A stretch of 64,000 nucleotides of DNA from Massilia frigida (GCF_011682175.1 NZ_WHJG01000007.1:62001-126000); one strand, 5' to 3'; counted from the first letter of the stretch, positions 1 through 8,852 are shown. Numbers and translations are program-made. Notes: generated from the sequence alone by a model not told the origin.

Positions 1-2
1 CC

Positions 3-641
3 CACGTGGAAGACCCGGCGTCCAGCCCGCTGTTCCAGCGTTACCCCTTGGTGCTGGAAGAGCCTAAACTGTTGGCGTTTATTGTCGATAATTTCCGTTT
101 GATGGCCATGGGAAAAATCAATGCCCATGAGCTTGAAGGCGTACTGGAGCAGGAACTGGAAGCCATTCACGAAGAGCTGGTGCAGCCCTCCAAGTCGCTG
201 CACAAGATTGCCGAAGCCATGCCCGGATTCGGCATCCTGGCGGCGGTGCTCGGTATCGTGCTGGCGATGAACTCGGTAGCCGAGGGCGCCGATGCGGGCG
301 CGATCTCGGCCAAAGTGGGCGCCGCGATGGTCGGTACCTTCCTCGGCATTTTCTTTTGCTACGGCGTACTCGACCCGATCAGCAACATGATGAAGCAACT
401 GGTGAACCAGGAAGCGTCGAACATGGAATGCGTCAAAGTCGTGCTGGTCACCCACGTGGCCGGCAAACCGGCCCTGCTGGCCATCGATGCCGGCCGCCGC
501 CTGGTGCAATTGAACATCAAGCCAAGCTTCGCCCAGCTGGAAAGCTGGATCAACGCGATGGGCGGCGAAGGCGAGGATTCGCCATCGCCGAAACGCCGCG
601 CCACCGACCGTGCAGGAGAGCCGCGTGCAAAAGCAGCATGA
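3..641 (+). CDS. motA: Flagellar motor stator protein MotA/LafT (5' end missing)
   Basis: C-terminal part of a MotA-family proton-channel stator subunit of the inner membrane; the gene starts upstream of the window and the reading frame is open from base 3. The conserved cytoplasmic loop and the last two membrane segments are visible: AMPGFGILAAVLGIV around the first conserved proline and GTFLGIFFCYGVLDPI around the second, the two prolines known from E. coli MotA. The GTG at 6 is only an internal Val codon. It overlaps motB by 17 bases, so the two stator subunits are translationally coupled. Position next to flgMN rather than next to chemotaxis genes fits a LafT-type stator of a secondary flagellum; that paralogue assignment is inference. 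Confidence 0.9.
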   Translation, partial: HVEDPASSPLFQRYPLVLEEPKLLAFIVDNFRLMAMGKINAHELEGVLEQELEAIHEELVQPSKSLHKIAEAMPGFGILAAVLGIVLAMNSVAEGADAGAISAKVGAAMVGTFLGIFFCYGVLDPISNMMKQLVNQEASNMECVKVVLVTHVAGKPALLAIDAGRRLVQLNIKPSFAQLESWINAMGGEGEDSPSPKRRATDRAGEPRAKAA

Positions 642-1581
642 CAAGCATGACAAGCACGACGCCGCGATCATCGTGCGCGGCCGTGGCAAGGCGCACGAGG
701 ACGACCACGGCGGCGCCTGGAAAGTCGCGTTCGCCGACTTTTGCCTGGCGCTGCTGGCCTTGTTCCTGGTGCTGTGGCTGATGGCGGCGCGCGACCAGCA
801 AACCATGAAAGCCATGGTGCGCGAGCAAAACGGCAGCTACGCCGATGGCCAGGGCAACAAGCCGGAAATCGGCGGCGGCCCGCGCGGCAGCCTGATCGAG
901 CGTTTCGCCATGCCGCACAGCGGCACCTCCTCGCAAAAGGAAAACGGCGGCGAAGGCCCGAAAGTGCGCTACGACTCGCCGGCCGAACTGGCCGTGCTGT
1001 CGCGCAAGCTGGGCACCATGAGCGTGGATGCGGGTTTGTCGAACAACCTGGAAGCCGTGATCACCCCGTACGGCTTGCGCGTCACCCTGCACGACACCGA
1101 CCGCCAGGGCATGTTTTTGCTGGGCAGCGCCATGCCGACCGACCGCTTCGGGCGCCTGATGCGCGAGATGGGTCCCTTGTTTGCAAAAATGGAAAACCAG
1201 ATGCTGATCGTCGGCCACACCGATTCGCGCAAGTATGCGGGTGACCAGGATGGCAACTCCAACTGGACCTTGTCGAATGCGCGCGCGATGGCGGCCCGCT
1301 CCCAGTTGCTGGCCGGTTCCATGAATCCGGACAGCGTGCTGCAAGTGGTCGGGATGGCCGACCGTGCCCCCTTCGAGCCGGAAAATACCGGCGCGGCCGT
1401 GAACCGCCGCATCGAACTGCTGATCCTGACCCACAGCCAGGCCAATACCGTGGCCGCCATGTTCGGCGTGCCGGGCAAGAACGAGGTCGGCGCCGACACG
1501 GCGGCCGGCACCAAAGGTTCGGTCGAGGAACTGCGTAACAAACTCAAGAACGTCAAGGGCGCCGGCGCCCAGGGCAAATAA
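625..1581 (+). CDS. motB: Flagellar motor stator protein MotB/LafU
   Basis: 318-residue MotB-family protein that pairs with MotA and anchors the stator to peptidoglycan. One N-terminal membrane helix carries the channel aspartate (Asp38 in AWKVAFADFCLALLALF); a C-terminal OmpA-like domain (about 170-290) shows IVGHTDSRKY and NRRIELLIL. Two GTG starts are possible, 610 and 625; 625 is preferred because AGGAG lies six bases upstream. No ATG is available near the N-terminus. It overlaps the end of motA and is followed after 35 bases by flgM. Confidence 0.92.
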   Translation: MQKQHDKHDKHDAAIIVRGRGKAHEDDHGGAWKVAFADFCLALLALFLVLWLMAARDQQTMKAMVREQNGSYADGQGNKPEIGGGPRGSLIERFAMPHSGTSSQKENGGEGPKVRYDSPAELAVLSRKLGTMSVDAGLSNNLEAVITPYGLRVTLHDTDRQGMFLLGSAMPTDRFGRLMREMGPLFAKMENQMLIVGHTDSRKYAGDQDGNSNWTLSNARAMAARSQLLAGSMNPDSVLQVVGMADRAPFEPENTGAAVNRRIELLILTHSQANTVAAMFGVPGKNEVGADTAAGTKGSVEELRNKLKNVKGAGAQGK

Positions 1582-1616
1582 TCATGACGATCCAATCCAA
1601 AAGCCGAGGTCCACGC

Positions 1617-1910
1617 ATGAAAATCTCTTCTGGCGGTGCCTCCGCCGACGCCTCGGCGGTGCAGCGCAGCAGCGCCGCGCCCGCGCCCGAGGCCAAGACC
1701 CCGGTAAGCGGCGGCGCCGGCGTGGCCGCCAGCGCCGCCGCCCTGCAATCGGAAGTGCTGCAGCCGGCCATGGCGGCCCTGGCAGCCATGCCCGAGATCG
1801 ACCACGAACGCGTAGCGCAATTGCGCGACGCGCTGGCCAAGGGCGAATTGCCGTTCGACCCGGCGCGCCTGGCCGGCCTGATCACGCGCTTCCACGGAGG
1901 CCAGCGATGA
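1617..1910 (+). CDS. flgM: Anti-sigma-28 factor FlgM
   Basis: 97-residue FlgM-like protein, which in flagellar systems binds FliA (sigma 28) until the hook is complete and is then exported. The Ala/Ser-rich N-terminal half looks disordered, as in known FlgM; the C-terminal part VAQLRDALAKGELPFDPARLAGLI matches the sigma-binding helices, with the usual xI/LRxAI-xxGxYxxDPxxIA pattern. An ATG at 1584 in the same frame lacks a ribosome site; ATG 1617 gives the usual MKI start with AGG about nine bases before it. The stop overlaps the flgN start by four bases. Confidence 0.85.
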   Translation: MKISSGGASADASAVQRSSAAPAPEAKTPVSGGAGVAASAAALQSEVLQPAMAALAAMPEIDHERVAQLRDALAKGELPFDPARLAGLITRFHGGQR

Positions 1911-2335
1911 GCCGCATGACGCGCGAGCAGGCACTCGGCAAGCTGAGCGCCGGCGTTAGCGCCGACCTGGACGCTTGCCAGGCCATCCTCGCGCTGCTGG
2001 CGCGCCAGTTCGACGCCGCCCTGCGCCACCGCAGCGCCGAGCTGGCCGACCTGGCCGAACAGCTCACGCCGCTGCTGGACGCGATGGAACAGCGCCGCGT
2101 GCAGCGCGTCTCGCTGGTGCGCGCCCTGTGCGGCGCGGCCGCCGGCATGGCCACCCTGATCGCCGGCGTGGCCGCGGCGCAAGGCGAGCAGCTCGCCGCC
2201 GACTGGCAAGCGCTGGAGCAACTGGTACTTGAATGCAAACGTTTGAATGTTCGCAACAGCGCCTTGCTGACCGAACAATTTTCCATCATGCAGCGTGTGC
2301 TGCACGGAGAGGAGACCTTGTATGAGGCACGCTGA
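1907..2335 (+). CDS. flgN: Flagellar export chaperone FlgN
   Basis: 142-residue, mostly helical cytoplasmic protein of the FlgN family, the export chaperone for the hook-junction proteins FlgK and FlgL. The C-terminal region with CKRLNVRNSALL followed by QRVLHGEETLYEAR matches the family's substrate-binding end (LNxxNxxLI). The start has GGAGG eight bases upstream and overlaps flgM by four bases; its end overlaps the following glucosaminidase gene by 14 bases. Its substrates FlgK and FlgL are encoded at 10432-12724. Confidence 0.85.
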   Translation: MSRMTREQALGKLSAGVSADLDACQAILALLARQFDAALRHRSAELADLAEQLTPLLDAMEQRRVQRVSLVRALCGAAAGMATLIAGVAAAQGEQLAADWQALEQLVLECKRLNVRNSALLTEQFSIMQRVLHGEETLYEAR

Positions 2336-3053
2336 TTTCCATACCGCCAGCATCGCGCCCACCGCGCCAGCCCAGTCCACGCGCCCGATGGCGGCCGTGG
2401 GCGGCGGCGCCGGTTTCGGCGGCGTCTACAGCGCGATGCAGAACGAGATTGCCGATTTCATCAGCCAGGGTAGTGCCGACAGCGGCGCCTCCATGCTGAG
2501 CCCGCAGGGCCGCATGCTGCAGGCGCGCCTGCAAGATGCCGAGGCAGCGCCGGCCAGCGCCGCTGTCGGCGCCGCCTTTGCCGACGGTTCCGAACAAAAA
2601 GCCTTCCTGGAACAGATCGCGCCGTGGGCCCGCCAGGCCGGCGAACGCCTGGGCGTGGCGCCGCAACTGGTATCGGCCCATGCCGCGCTGGAATCGGGCT
2701 GGGGCCAGCGTCCGCTGCGCCAGGCCGAAGGCGCCAGCACCCACAACCTGTTCGGCATCAAGGCCGGTCCCAACTGGCAGGGCGAGGTGGCCGACAATGC
2801 CACCACCGAATACGAACACGGCACGGCCGTGAAGAAAACCGAACGCTTCCGCAGCTACCCGGACCAGGGCGCCGCTTTCCGCGACTACGCCCAGGTGCTG
2901 CTGGACAATCCGCGCTACGCTGGCGCGATCGGCACCGGCACCGATGCGCGCGCCTTTGCCCAGGGCCTGGCCAAGGGCGGCTACGCCACCGATCCGGCCT
3001 ACGCCGCCAAGCTGACCAAGCTGGCCGCGCGCTTGCAGGGAGCGTCGGAGTGA
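2322..3053 (+). CDS. Stand-alone flagellar glucosaminidase (FlgJ C-terminal-domain type)
   Basis: 243-residue protein: an N-terminal low-complexity stretch (1-90) and a glucosaminidase domain (about 92-235) of the family found at the C-terminus of FlgJ in many beta/gamma-proteobacteria. The catalytic Glu124 lies in SAHAALESGWGQ; LFGIKAG, YEHG and FRSYP motifs follow. No Sec signal peptide and no FlgJ rod domain is present, although the region NEIADFISQG around 41-50 could be an interaction segment. ATG 2322 is chosen because GGAGAGGAG lies just upstream; an upstream GTG at 2295 has no such site. Its likely job is to open peptidoglycan for the rod, as the separate muramidase partner of the short FlgJ at 9975. 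Export route is unknown. Confidence 0.82.
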   Translation: MRHADFHTASIAPTAPAQSTRPMAAVGGGAGFGGVYSAMQNEIADFISQGSADSGASMLSPQGRMLQARLQDAEAAPASAAVGAAFADGSEQKAFLEQIAPWARQAGERLGVAPQLVSAHAALESGWGQRPLRQAEGASTHNLFGIKAGPNWQGEVADNATTEYEHGTAVKKTERFRSYPDQGAAFRDYAQVLLDNPRYAGAIGTGTDARAFAQGLAKGGYATDPAYAAKLTKLAARLQGASE

Positions 3054-3054
3054 A

Positions 3055-3795
3055 CTACGGCTGCGCCGAGCGCGGCAGCTCGACCGGTTCGACTGTGCCG
3101 GGGGCGATCACGCGCATGCGCACCACCCGGCCATTGGCCAGGTTGCGCACCCGCACCAGCGCATGGAGTGCGCCGGCGTCGAGCGCTTCGCCGGCGGTGC
3201 TGATCTCGATCGCCTCGAAACGCGCCAGCATCACCACCGGTTCGCCGCGCTTGACCAACAGCGGTGCGCTCAACTGCGCCTGGCGCAGCACTTCGCCGGC
3301 CCGCAGCGAGCGCCGCGTGGCTTGCCCGGTGGCCGCTTCGGCCGAACTGATGGCATCGCTTAATGTGGTGACATCGCGCCGCTCCAGCGTGACATCCTGC
3401 GCCGTCAGCAATTGCCCGGCCGCGAGCGGCGCGGCGGCGACCGCCACCAGCGCGCTGACCGAGGCGCGCAGCACATATTCATATTTCCATCCGCCGGCAT
3501 CCGGACACAGCACGGCAAAGCGCATGCGCGCCGGCGTGCGCGTGTCGACCGCTTCGATCTCGACCGGCTTGGCGCAGGGCGGCGCGGCGCGCGGCGTTGC
3601 CACATTGACAGTAAATTGCGCTTCCGCCAAGCCAGCCGTTTCCGCCTGGCGCGCCAGCTGTTCGCGCGCGGCCTGCTCCAGCCTGGCCGTGATCGCATTT
3701 TCTGCCGCATTTATGTTGCCCCCGGCTAATGAAATCAGCGCAGCGGCCGTTAATGGCAGGAACAAGGCGCTGGTGGCGCGACGGACTTCAAGCAT
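3055..3795 (-). CDS. flgA: Flagellar P-ring assembly chaperone FlgA
   Basis: 246-residue periplasmic protein with a signal peptide (hydrophobic stretch ALFLPLTAAALISLAGG) and a C-terminal SAF/FlgA domain: PLAAGQLLTAQDVTLERRDV, then GQATRRSLRAGEVLRQAQL and LVKRGEPVVMLARF. FlgA helps FlgI assemble into the P ring. The frame also has a GTG three codons upstream; ATG at 3795 is the simplest start. It converges on the glucosaminidase gene with one base between stops and diverges from flgB, a common flagellar arrangement except that flgMN here run toward it rather than with it. Confidence 0.9.
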   Translation of the reverse strand: MLEVRRATSALFLPLTAAALISLAGGNINAAENAITARLEQAAREQLARQAETAGLAEAQFTVNVATPRAAPPCAKPVEIEAVDTRTPARMRFAVLCPDAGGWKYEYVLRASVSALVAVAAAPLAAGQLLTAQDVTLERRDVTTLSDAISSAEAATGQATRRSLRAGEVLRQAQLSAPLLVKRGEPVVMLARFEAIEISTAGEALDAGALHALVRVRNLANGRVVRMRVIAPGTVEPVELPRSAQP

Positions 3796-3806
3796 AAGTA
3801 GCACCC

Positions 3807-3822
3807 TGGCAAACGTTGCGCA
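3807..3822 (+). promoter_or_regulatory. Candidate sigma-54 promoter for the flgB operon
   Basis: TGGCA at 3807-3811 and GCA at 3820-3822 put the invariant GG and GC doublets exactly ten bases apart, as in -24/-12 promoters; the bases before the -12 GC (GC instead of TT) depart from consensus. It lies about 70 bases upstream of the flgB start, in the divergent flgA-flgB gap, where RpoN/FleQ-type control of hook-basal-body genes is usual. A site call by eye only. Confidence 0.4.
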
Positions 3823-3893
3823 CGACGCAAGGAACGCCGCACAGCCTCATTCTAACCAGATTCACACTGCAGTTCATTCACGGAGGAAGCTTC

Positions 3894-4259
3894 ATGTCGA
3901 TTGATTTCCAAAAGGCACTTGGTGTGCACGCCGACACGCTGCATGTGCGCGCCGACCGCACCCGCGTACTGGCAGCCAATATCGCCAACGAAAACACGCC
4001 AGGATTCACCGCCCGCGACGTCGACTTCGGCGCCATGCTGCAGCAGCGCATCGAAACCGAGTCGGACATGCCTGGTTTGGGCGCCGACGACCAGGACGCC
4101 TTGTACCGCGTCCCGTACCACCCCACCGCCGACGGCAATACAGTCGAAATCGGCGTCGAACAAGCCGCGTTCTCGCAAAACGCATCCGATTTCCAGACCA
4201 GCCTGACCTTCGTGAATATGCGCCTCAAGGGTTTGGCCAAAGCCATCGCAGGACAATAA
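3894..4259 (+). CDS. flgB: Flagellar proximal rod protein FlgB
   Basis: 121-residue rod subunit, first gene of the hook-basal-body operon. The flagellar rod signature region ANIANENTPGFTARDVDF (about 24-41) is intact and the C-terminal helix TSLTFVNMRLKGLAKAIAGQ is typical. ATG 3894 is chosen from GGAGGAAG just upstream; a longer reading from 3816 would run through the likely promoter and lacks a ribosome site. flgC follows after two bases. Confidence 0.95.
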   Translation: MSIDFQKALGVHADTLHVRADRTRVLAANIANENTPGFTARDVDFGAMLQQRIETESDMPGLGADDQDALYRVPYHPTADGNTVEIGVEQAAFSQNASDFQTSLTFVNMRLKGLAKAIAGQ

Positions 4260-4261
4260 TC

Positions 4262-4681
4262 ATGAGCTTTAAAGATATCTCCCAAATTGCAGGTTCGGCC
4301 ATGGCGGCGCAGTCGGTGCGCTTGAATACCATCGCCAGCAACCTGGCCAACGCCGATTCGGTGTCCGGCTCGGAAGGCGAAACCTACCGTGCCCGCAAAC
4401 CCGTGTTCGCCGCCATGCTCGACAGCGGTTCCGGCAAGCTCGGCGCCGGCAGCCGGGTCCAGGTACTCGACGTGGTCGAATCGGCCGAACCGCTGCGCAA
4501 GGCCTACGAACCGGGCAATCCGGTAGCGAATGCCGATGGCATGGTGTTCTACCCGAACGTCAACCAGGTGGCCGAGATGACCGACATGATGTCGGCCTCG
4601 CGTGCCTTTGAAACCAATGTGGAAGTCCTGGGACGCATCAAGTCGATGCAAGCGGGCCTGCTGCGACTCGGCGAAGGCTGA
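4262..4681 (+). CDS. flgC: Flagellar proximal rod protein FlgC
   Basis: 139-residue rod protein. It has the N-terminal rod motif ASNLANADSVSG and the C-terminal MTDMMSASRAFETNVEVLGRIKSMQAGLLRLG, both diagnostic of FlgC. Normal length for the family. Two bases after flgB and four bases before flgD, so clearly one transcript. Confidence 0.95.
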   Translation: MSFKDISQIAGSAMAAQSVRLNTIASNLANADSVSGSEGETYRARKPVFAAMLDSGSGKLGAGSRVQVLDVVESAEPLRKAYEPGNPVANADGMVFYPNVNQVAEMTDMMSASRAFETNVEVLGRIKSMQAGLLRLGEG

Positions 4682-4685
4682 TCCC

Positions 4686-5381
4686 ATGCTCACCAATAAC
4701 CTCAACGGCGCCAATAACCAGGCTGCCGGCAATGCCAACACCATCGTAGGCCAAGCCCCGGCCAGCGAAACGGCGGACATGTTCACCAAATTGCTGGTGG
4801 CGCAGATCCGCAACCAGGATCCCCTGGAGCCAAGCGATCCCTCGCAGTTCGTCAACCAGCTCTCGCAGCTGAGCCAGACCGAGGCGATGCAAAGCCTCGC
4901 CAAGCTCAACAGCGCCAGCGCCAGCGTGCTCGAAAGCATCCAGACCCTGGCCCTGGGCGCCCAGGTCGGCTCCGACATCACCGTCAGCACCAACAGCGTG
5001 CGCCTGGACGGCAAGCCGCTCAAGGCCAGCATCACCCTCCCCGCGGCCAGCGCCACCAACACCGTGACCCTGACCGGTGCCGATGGCGTGAAACACGACG
5101 TGCAGCTCGGTTCGCGCGGTTCGGGTCCGCAAGCGTTTTCCATCGATCCGGTCGCGCTTGGCCTGGCGCCAGGGAAATACGATATCAAAGTACAAACGAG
5201 CGCCGGGGCGCAGGGCGCCATCGAAGTCATCGGCCGCCTGGACAGCGTGCGCATGTCGGCCGGTGGCGGTGTGGTCCTCAAGGTGGCAGGAATCGGCGAT
5301 GTTGCGCCCTCGTCCGTCACTGGCTTCAACGGCAAGTCCGGCGCATCGCTGGCGGCCGCCAACTCCTCCACCGCAAATTAA
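4686..5381 (+). CDS. flgD: Flagellar hook-cap (scaffold) protein FlgD
   Basis: 231-residue hook-assembly cap. The N-terminal conserved block MFTKLLVAQIRNQDPLEPSDPSQ followed by FVNQLSQLSQTEAM is the FlgD signature; the C-terminal half contains the FlgD Ig-like and Tudor-like region (about 75-215). A longer frame from 4602 overlaps flgC and is not used; ATG 4686 gives the expected start MLTNN. FlgD allows polymerisation of FlgE, encoded next. Confidence 0.93.
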   Translation: MLTNNLNGANNQAAGNANTIVGQAPASETADMFTKLLVAQIRNQDPLEPSDPSQFVNQLSQLSQTEAMQSLAKLNSASASVLESIQTLALGAQVGSDITVSTNSVRLDGKPLKASITLPAASATNTVTLTGADGVKHDVQLGSRGSGPQAFSIDPVALGLAPGKYDIKVQTSAGAQGAIEVIGRLDSVRMSAGGGVVLKVAGIGDVAPSSVTGFNGKSGASLAAANSSTAN

Positions 5382-5392
5382 AGGATTACATC

Positions 5393-6580
5393 ATGAGTTT
5401 CGAAATCGCATTGTCGGGTATCCAGTCGATCAACACCCAGCTTGAAGCAGTCAGTAACAATATCGCCAACGCCGGCACCTACGGCTTCAAGAGCACCCGC
5501 GCCAACTTTTCGGCCATGTACGCCGGTTCCCAGGCCACCGGCGTGGAAGTCGGTTCGATGACCCAGAGCATCGGCCTGAACGGTGGCGTCACCACCACCG
5601 GGCGCAGCCTCGACGCCGCCATCGATGGGCGCGGCTTTTTCGTCAGCCGCGACAGCCAGGGTATCGTCAACTACAGCCGCGTCGGCATTTTTTCGGCCAA
5701 CAAGGATGGCTTCCTGGTCGACAGCAACGGCCGCTCGGTGCAGGGCTACGCCGCGATCAAGGGCAGCGCCGCGCTCGGCGTGATGGGCAATATCGAAGTG
5801 CCGACCGGCCAGATCCCGGCCGTCGCCAGCACCAAGGTCAACTACGTCGGCAACCTGTCCAACGATTGGGTGACCCCGGCCGGCGCCTTCGACCCAGCCA
5901 ACGCCACCACCTACAATATGGCCAAGCAATCGGTGGTCTACGATTCGCTCGGCAGCCAGCACACCCTGTCGCAGTATTTCATCAAGGGCGCCGGCACCAC
6001 CATGACGGTGCACTACGCGGTCGACGGCGGCGCCCCGCTGGCCACCACCACCACCCTGACCTTCAGCAACCTGGGCCAGCTGCCGCCGGTGCCGCCGGTG
6101 ACCACCCTGAACATCACCCCGACCAACGGCGCGGCCGCGATCACGCTGGACGTGAACTATACTGGCACCACCCAGTTCGCCGGCGAAGCCATCACCACCA
6201 CCAACAGCACCGACGGCTATGCCTCCGGCACCTTCATCGGCGTCGAAATGGGTACCGACGGTTCGGTCCTGGCCAAGTACAGCAACGAGCAGCAGCAAGT
6301 GGTCGGTACCGTGGCGATCGCCACCTTCGCCGATGAAGGATCGCTGACCGCCATGAGCGACACCAGCTGGACCGCCAGTTCGGCCTCCGGCGCGGCCCTG
6401 TACGGCACCCCGGGCAGCGGCCTGGCTGGCAAGCTCAATACCGGCGCCCTGGAACGCTCGAATGTTGACATTACGTCAGAGTTGGTCGGCCTGATGACGT
6501 CACAGCGCAACTATCAAGCCAATTCCAAGGTGATTTCAACAGAAAATCAGATGATCCAGTCCTTGATGCAGGCACTATAG
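5393..6580 (+). CDS. flgE: Flagellar hook protein FlgE
   Basis: 395-residue hook subunit. N-terminal rod/hook motif NNIANAGTYGFKSTRANF (about 23-40) and C-terminal ERSNVDITSELVGLMTSQ with NYQANSKVISTENQM are intact. The central variable part (about 135-290) is rich in Thr/Gly/Ala and has a DUF1533-free, Ig-like look typical of the hook outer domain. AAGGA lies seven bases upstream of the start. Confidence 0.94.
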   Translation: MSFEIALSGIQSINTQLEAVSNNIANAGTYGFKSTRANFSAMYAGSQATGVEVGSMTQSIGLNGGVTTTGRSLDAAIDGRGFFVSRDSQGIVNYSRVGIFSANKDGFLVDSNGRSVQGYAAIKGSAALGVMGNIEVPTGQIPAVASTKVNYVGNLSNDWVTPAGAFDPANATTYNMAKQSVVYDSLGSQHTLSQYFIKGAGTTMTVHYAVDGGAPLATTTTLTFSNLGQLPPVPPVTTLNITPTNGAAAITLDVNYTGTTQFAGEAITTTNSTDGYASGTFIGVEMGTDGSVLAKYSNEQQQVVGTVAIATFADEGSLTAMSDTSWTASSASGAALYGTPGSGLAGKLNTGALERSNVDITSELVGLMTSQRNYQANSKVISTENQMIQSLMQAL

Positions 6581-6618
6581 TATCCGTACGGAAATAATGA
6601 ATGACGTGAGGGAGCAAC

Positions 6619-7344
6619 ATGGATAAATTGATCTTTACAGCACTGAGCGGCGCCGAACGCGCGCTGAAAGCCCAGCAGGTCCACGCCAACAACCTGGCCA
6701 ACATGGACACCACCGGCTTTCGCGCCAACCTGGAGTTATCGGCCACGCAAGCGCTGGGCGGCGCGGGTTTCGACGACCGCCACTATGTGCGGATGCAGTC
6801 CGATGCCGTGTCGGGCCGCTCCGGTCCGATCAAGGAAACCGGGCGCGACCTCGACGTGGCGATCACCGGCAACGGTTACCTGACGGTCCAGTGGCAGGGT
6901 GGCGAAGCCTATACCCGCGCCGGCGCCATCAATATCGATGCCGATGGCGCACTGTCGGTCAACGGCCATCCGCTGCTGGGCGAAGGCGGCCCGGTGGTGC
7001 TGCCGCCGCATAACGCGGTGACCATCGGCGCGGACGGCTCGGTGTCGGTGCTGGCGCCGGGCACGACCGACATGCAAGTGATCGACAAGCTACGCCTGGT
7101 CAACGCCGAAGCCGGCGAAGTGACCAAGAACGAAGGCGGGCTGATCGTCTCGCGCAGCGGCCAGCCGCTGGCGGCCGATGACAAGGTGACGGTGCGCGGG
7201 CGCCATCTGGAAGGCAGCAATGTGTCGGCGGTCGAAGAAATGGTCGCCACCATGAGCCTGAACCGCAGCTTCGAGCTCCAGATGAAGCTGCTCAAGGCCA
7301 GCGACAACATGAACGAAGTGGGCAACCGCCTGCTCGGCGCCTGA
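6619..7344 (+). CDS. flgF: Flagellar distal/proximal rod protein FlgF
   Basis: 241-residue rod protein with NNLANMDTTGFRANL near the N-terminus, the FlgE/F/G central motif DLDVAITGNGYLTVQ, and the C-terminal LEGSNVSAVEEMVATMSLNR. Length and motifs are those of FlgF (FlgG differs by its longer C-terminus). GAGGGAG precedes the start. It sits between flgE and flgG in canonical order. Confidence 0.94.
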   Translation: MDKLIFTALSGAERALKAQQVHANNLANMDTTGFRANLELSATQALGGAGFDDRHYVRMQSDAVSGRSGPIKETGRDLDVAITGNGYLTVQWQGGEAYTRAGAINIDADGALSVNGHPLLGEGGPVVLPPHNAVTIGADGSVSVLAPGTTDMQVIDKLRLVNAEAGEVTKNEGGLIVSRSGQPLAADDKVTVRGRHLEGSNVSAVEEMVATMSLNRSFELQMKLLKASDNMNEVGNRLLGA

Positions 7345-7374
7345 CGCGCCCCCAACACGTAAAAGGAAAAGATC

Positions 7375-8163
7375 ATGAATCCAGCAATGTGGATCAGCAA
7401 AACCGGGGTGCAAGCCCAGGACGCCAAACTGCAGGCGATCGCCAACAACCTGGCCAACGTCAACACCGTCGGCTTCAAGCGCGACCGCGTCGTGTTCGAG
7501 GACTTGTTCTACCAGGTCGACCAGCAGCCGGGCGCCCAGCGCGCCGACAATACCCTGTCGCCATCGGGCGTGCAGCTCGGTAACGGCACCCACTTGCTGG
7601 GCACCCAGAAAGTATTCACCAACGGCAGCCTGCAAACCACCAGCCAGCCGCTCGACGTGGCCATTTCCGGCAATGGCTTCCTGCAAGTGCGGCGCCCCAA
7701 CGGCGACCCGGCCTACACCCGCGCCGGCCAGTTGCAGGTGGACGCCACCGGCACCCTGGTCAATGCCCAGGGCTTGCCGCTGGTGCCGCAGATTACGGTC
7801 CCGAACAATGCCACCGCGATCACCATCGGTGAAAACGGCATGGTCTCGGCGACGATTGCCGGCAGCACCACGCCGTCGGAACTGGGCCAGCTGACCTTGT
7901 CGAACTTCGTCAACCCGACCGGCCTCTTGGCACTCGGCGAAAACCTGTTCTCGGAAACGCCGGCCAGCGGCGCCGCCGCCGAAGGGCGTCCGGGCGATGG
8001 CGCTTTCGGCAAGCTCAAGCAGGGCGCGCTGGAAGGCTCGAACGTGCAAGTGGTCGAGGAAATGGTCGACATGATCGCCGCCCAGCGCACCTACGAGATG
8101 AACACCAAGGTGCTCTCGGCCGCCGACAACATGCTGCAGTACCTGGCCCAGGCGGCGCGCTGA
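7375..8163 (+). CDS. flgG: Flagellar distal rod protein FlgG
   Basis: 262-residue distal rod subunit, the exact usual FlgG length. MWISKTGVQAQDAKL, NNLANVNTVGFKRDRVVFED, LDVAISGNGFLQV and the C-terminal EGSNVQVVEEMVDMIAAQR are all diagnostic. AAAAGGAAAAG precedes the start. The stop TGA overlaps the flgH start (TGATG), so FlgH is translationally coupled. Confidence 0.96.
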   Translation: MNPAMWISKTGVQAQDAKLQAIANNLANVNTVGFKRDRVVFEDLFYQVDQQPGAQRADNTLSPSGVQLGNGTHLLGTQKVFTNGSLQTTSQPLDVAISGNGFLQVRRPNGDPAYTRAGQLQVDATGTLVNAQGLPLVPQITVPNNATAITIGENGMVSATIAGSTTPSELGQLTLSNFVNPTGLLALGENLFSETPASGAAAEGRPGDGAFGKLKQGALEGSNVQVVEEMVDMIAAQRTYEMNTKVLSAADNMLQYLAQAAR

Positions 8164-8819
8164 TGAAAGCCGGCGCCGCCACGCTCGCCTTGGTGTTGCT
8201 GGCCGGCTGCGCCAGCAGCGTCCAGCCGCCGCCGCGCGCGATGGCCGACGAAAGCGCGCCCCTGCCGCGCGCGCAAACGCGCGGCGGCCTGTCGGGTGGC
8301 GTGTTCAACGCCGACGCCGTGCCATTGACCTCCGACAGCCGCGCCTTCCGCACCGGCGACGTGGTCACCGTGATCCTGCAGGAAACCACCCAGGCCAGCA
8401 AGCGCGCCGGCACCAGCATCAGCAAGGAATCGAGCGTGGGCGTGACCGCGCCCGGCTTGCTGGGCAAGAAATTTCCCAAGGCCGCGATCGACCTGTCGGC
8501 CGAACGCGGCTTCGAGGGCGACGCCACCAGCACCCAGCAAAACGCCCTGTCCGGCGCGCTGACCGTGATCGTGCAGGAAGTGCTGCCCAACGGCTTGCTG
8601 CGCGTGGCCGGCGAAAAAAGCCTGACCCTGAACCAGGGCGAAGAATTCGTGCGCCTCAAGGGCTTCTTGCGCGCCGCCGACATCGACGCCGACAACCAGG
8701 TCTCGTCGCTGCGCGTGGCCAATGCCCAGATCAGTTATTCGGGCCGCGGCGCCCTCGCCAATGCCAACGAACCCGGCTGGCTGACCCGTTTCTTCCTCGG
8801 CCCCTGGATGCCGTTCTGA
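8163..8819 (+). CDS. flgH: Flagellar L-ring lipoprotein FlgH
   Basis: 218-residue outer-membrane lipoprotein forming the L ring. A lipoprotein signal with lipobox LAGC (Cys at about residue 16) starts the protein. FRTGDVVTVILQETTQASKRA, GLLRVAGEKSLTLNQGEEFVRLKG and the C-terminal ANEPGWLTRFFLGPWMPF are the FlgH core. Lipidation would require an Lgt enzyme; the Lgt-family gene at 13916 is too divergent to assume it is that enzyme. Confidence 0.95.
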   Translation: MKAGAATLALVLLAGCASSVQPPPRAMADESAPLPRAQTRGGLSGGVFNADAVPLTSDSRAFRTGDVVTVILQETTQASKRAGTSISKESSVGVTAPGLLGKKFPKAAIDLSAERGFEGDATSTQQNALSGALTVIVQEVLPNGLLRVAGEKSLTLNQGEEFVRLKGFLRAADIDADNQVSSLRVANAQISYSGRGALANANEPGWLTRFFLGPWMPF

Positions 8820-8852
8820 GCGCTCTCGCCAGCGCCGTTTTGAGGTAATCAC

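Noticed and set aside
550-1434. Long antisense open frames over motB and neighbours
   Set aside because: High-GC third-codon-position shadow of a well-recognised gene; no ribosome site or family similarity.
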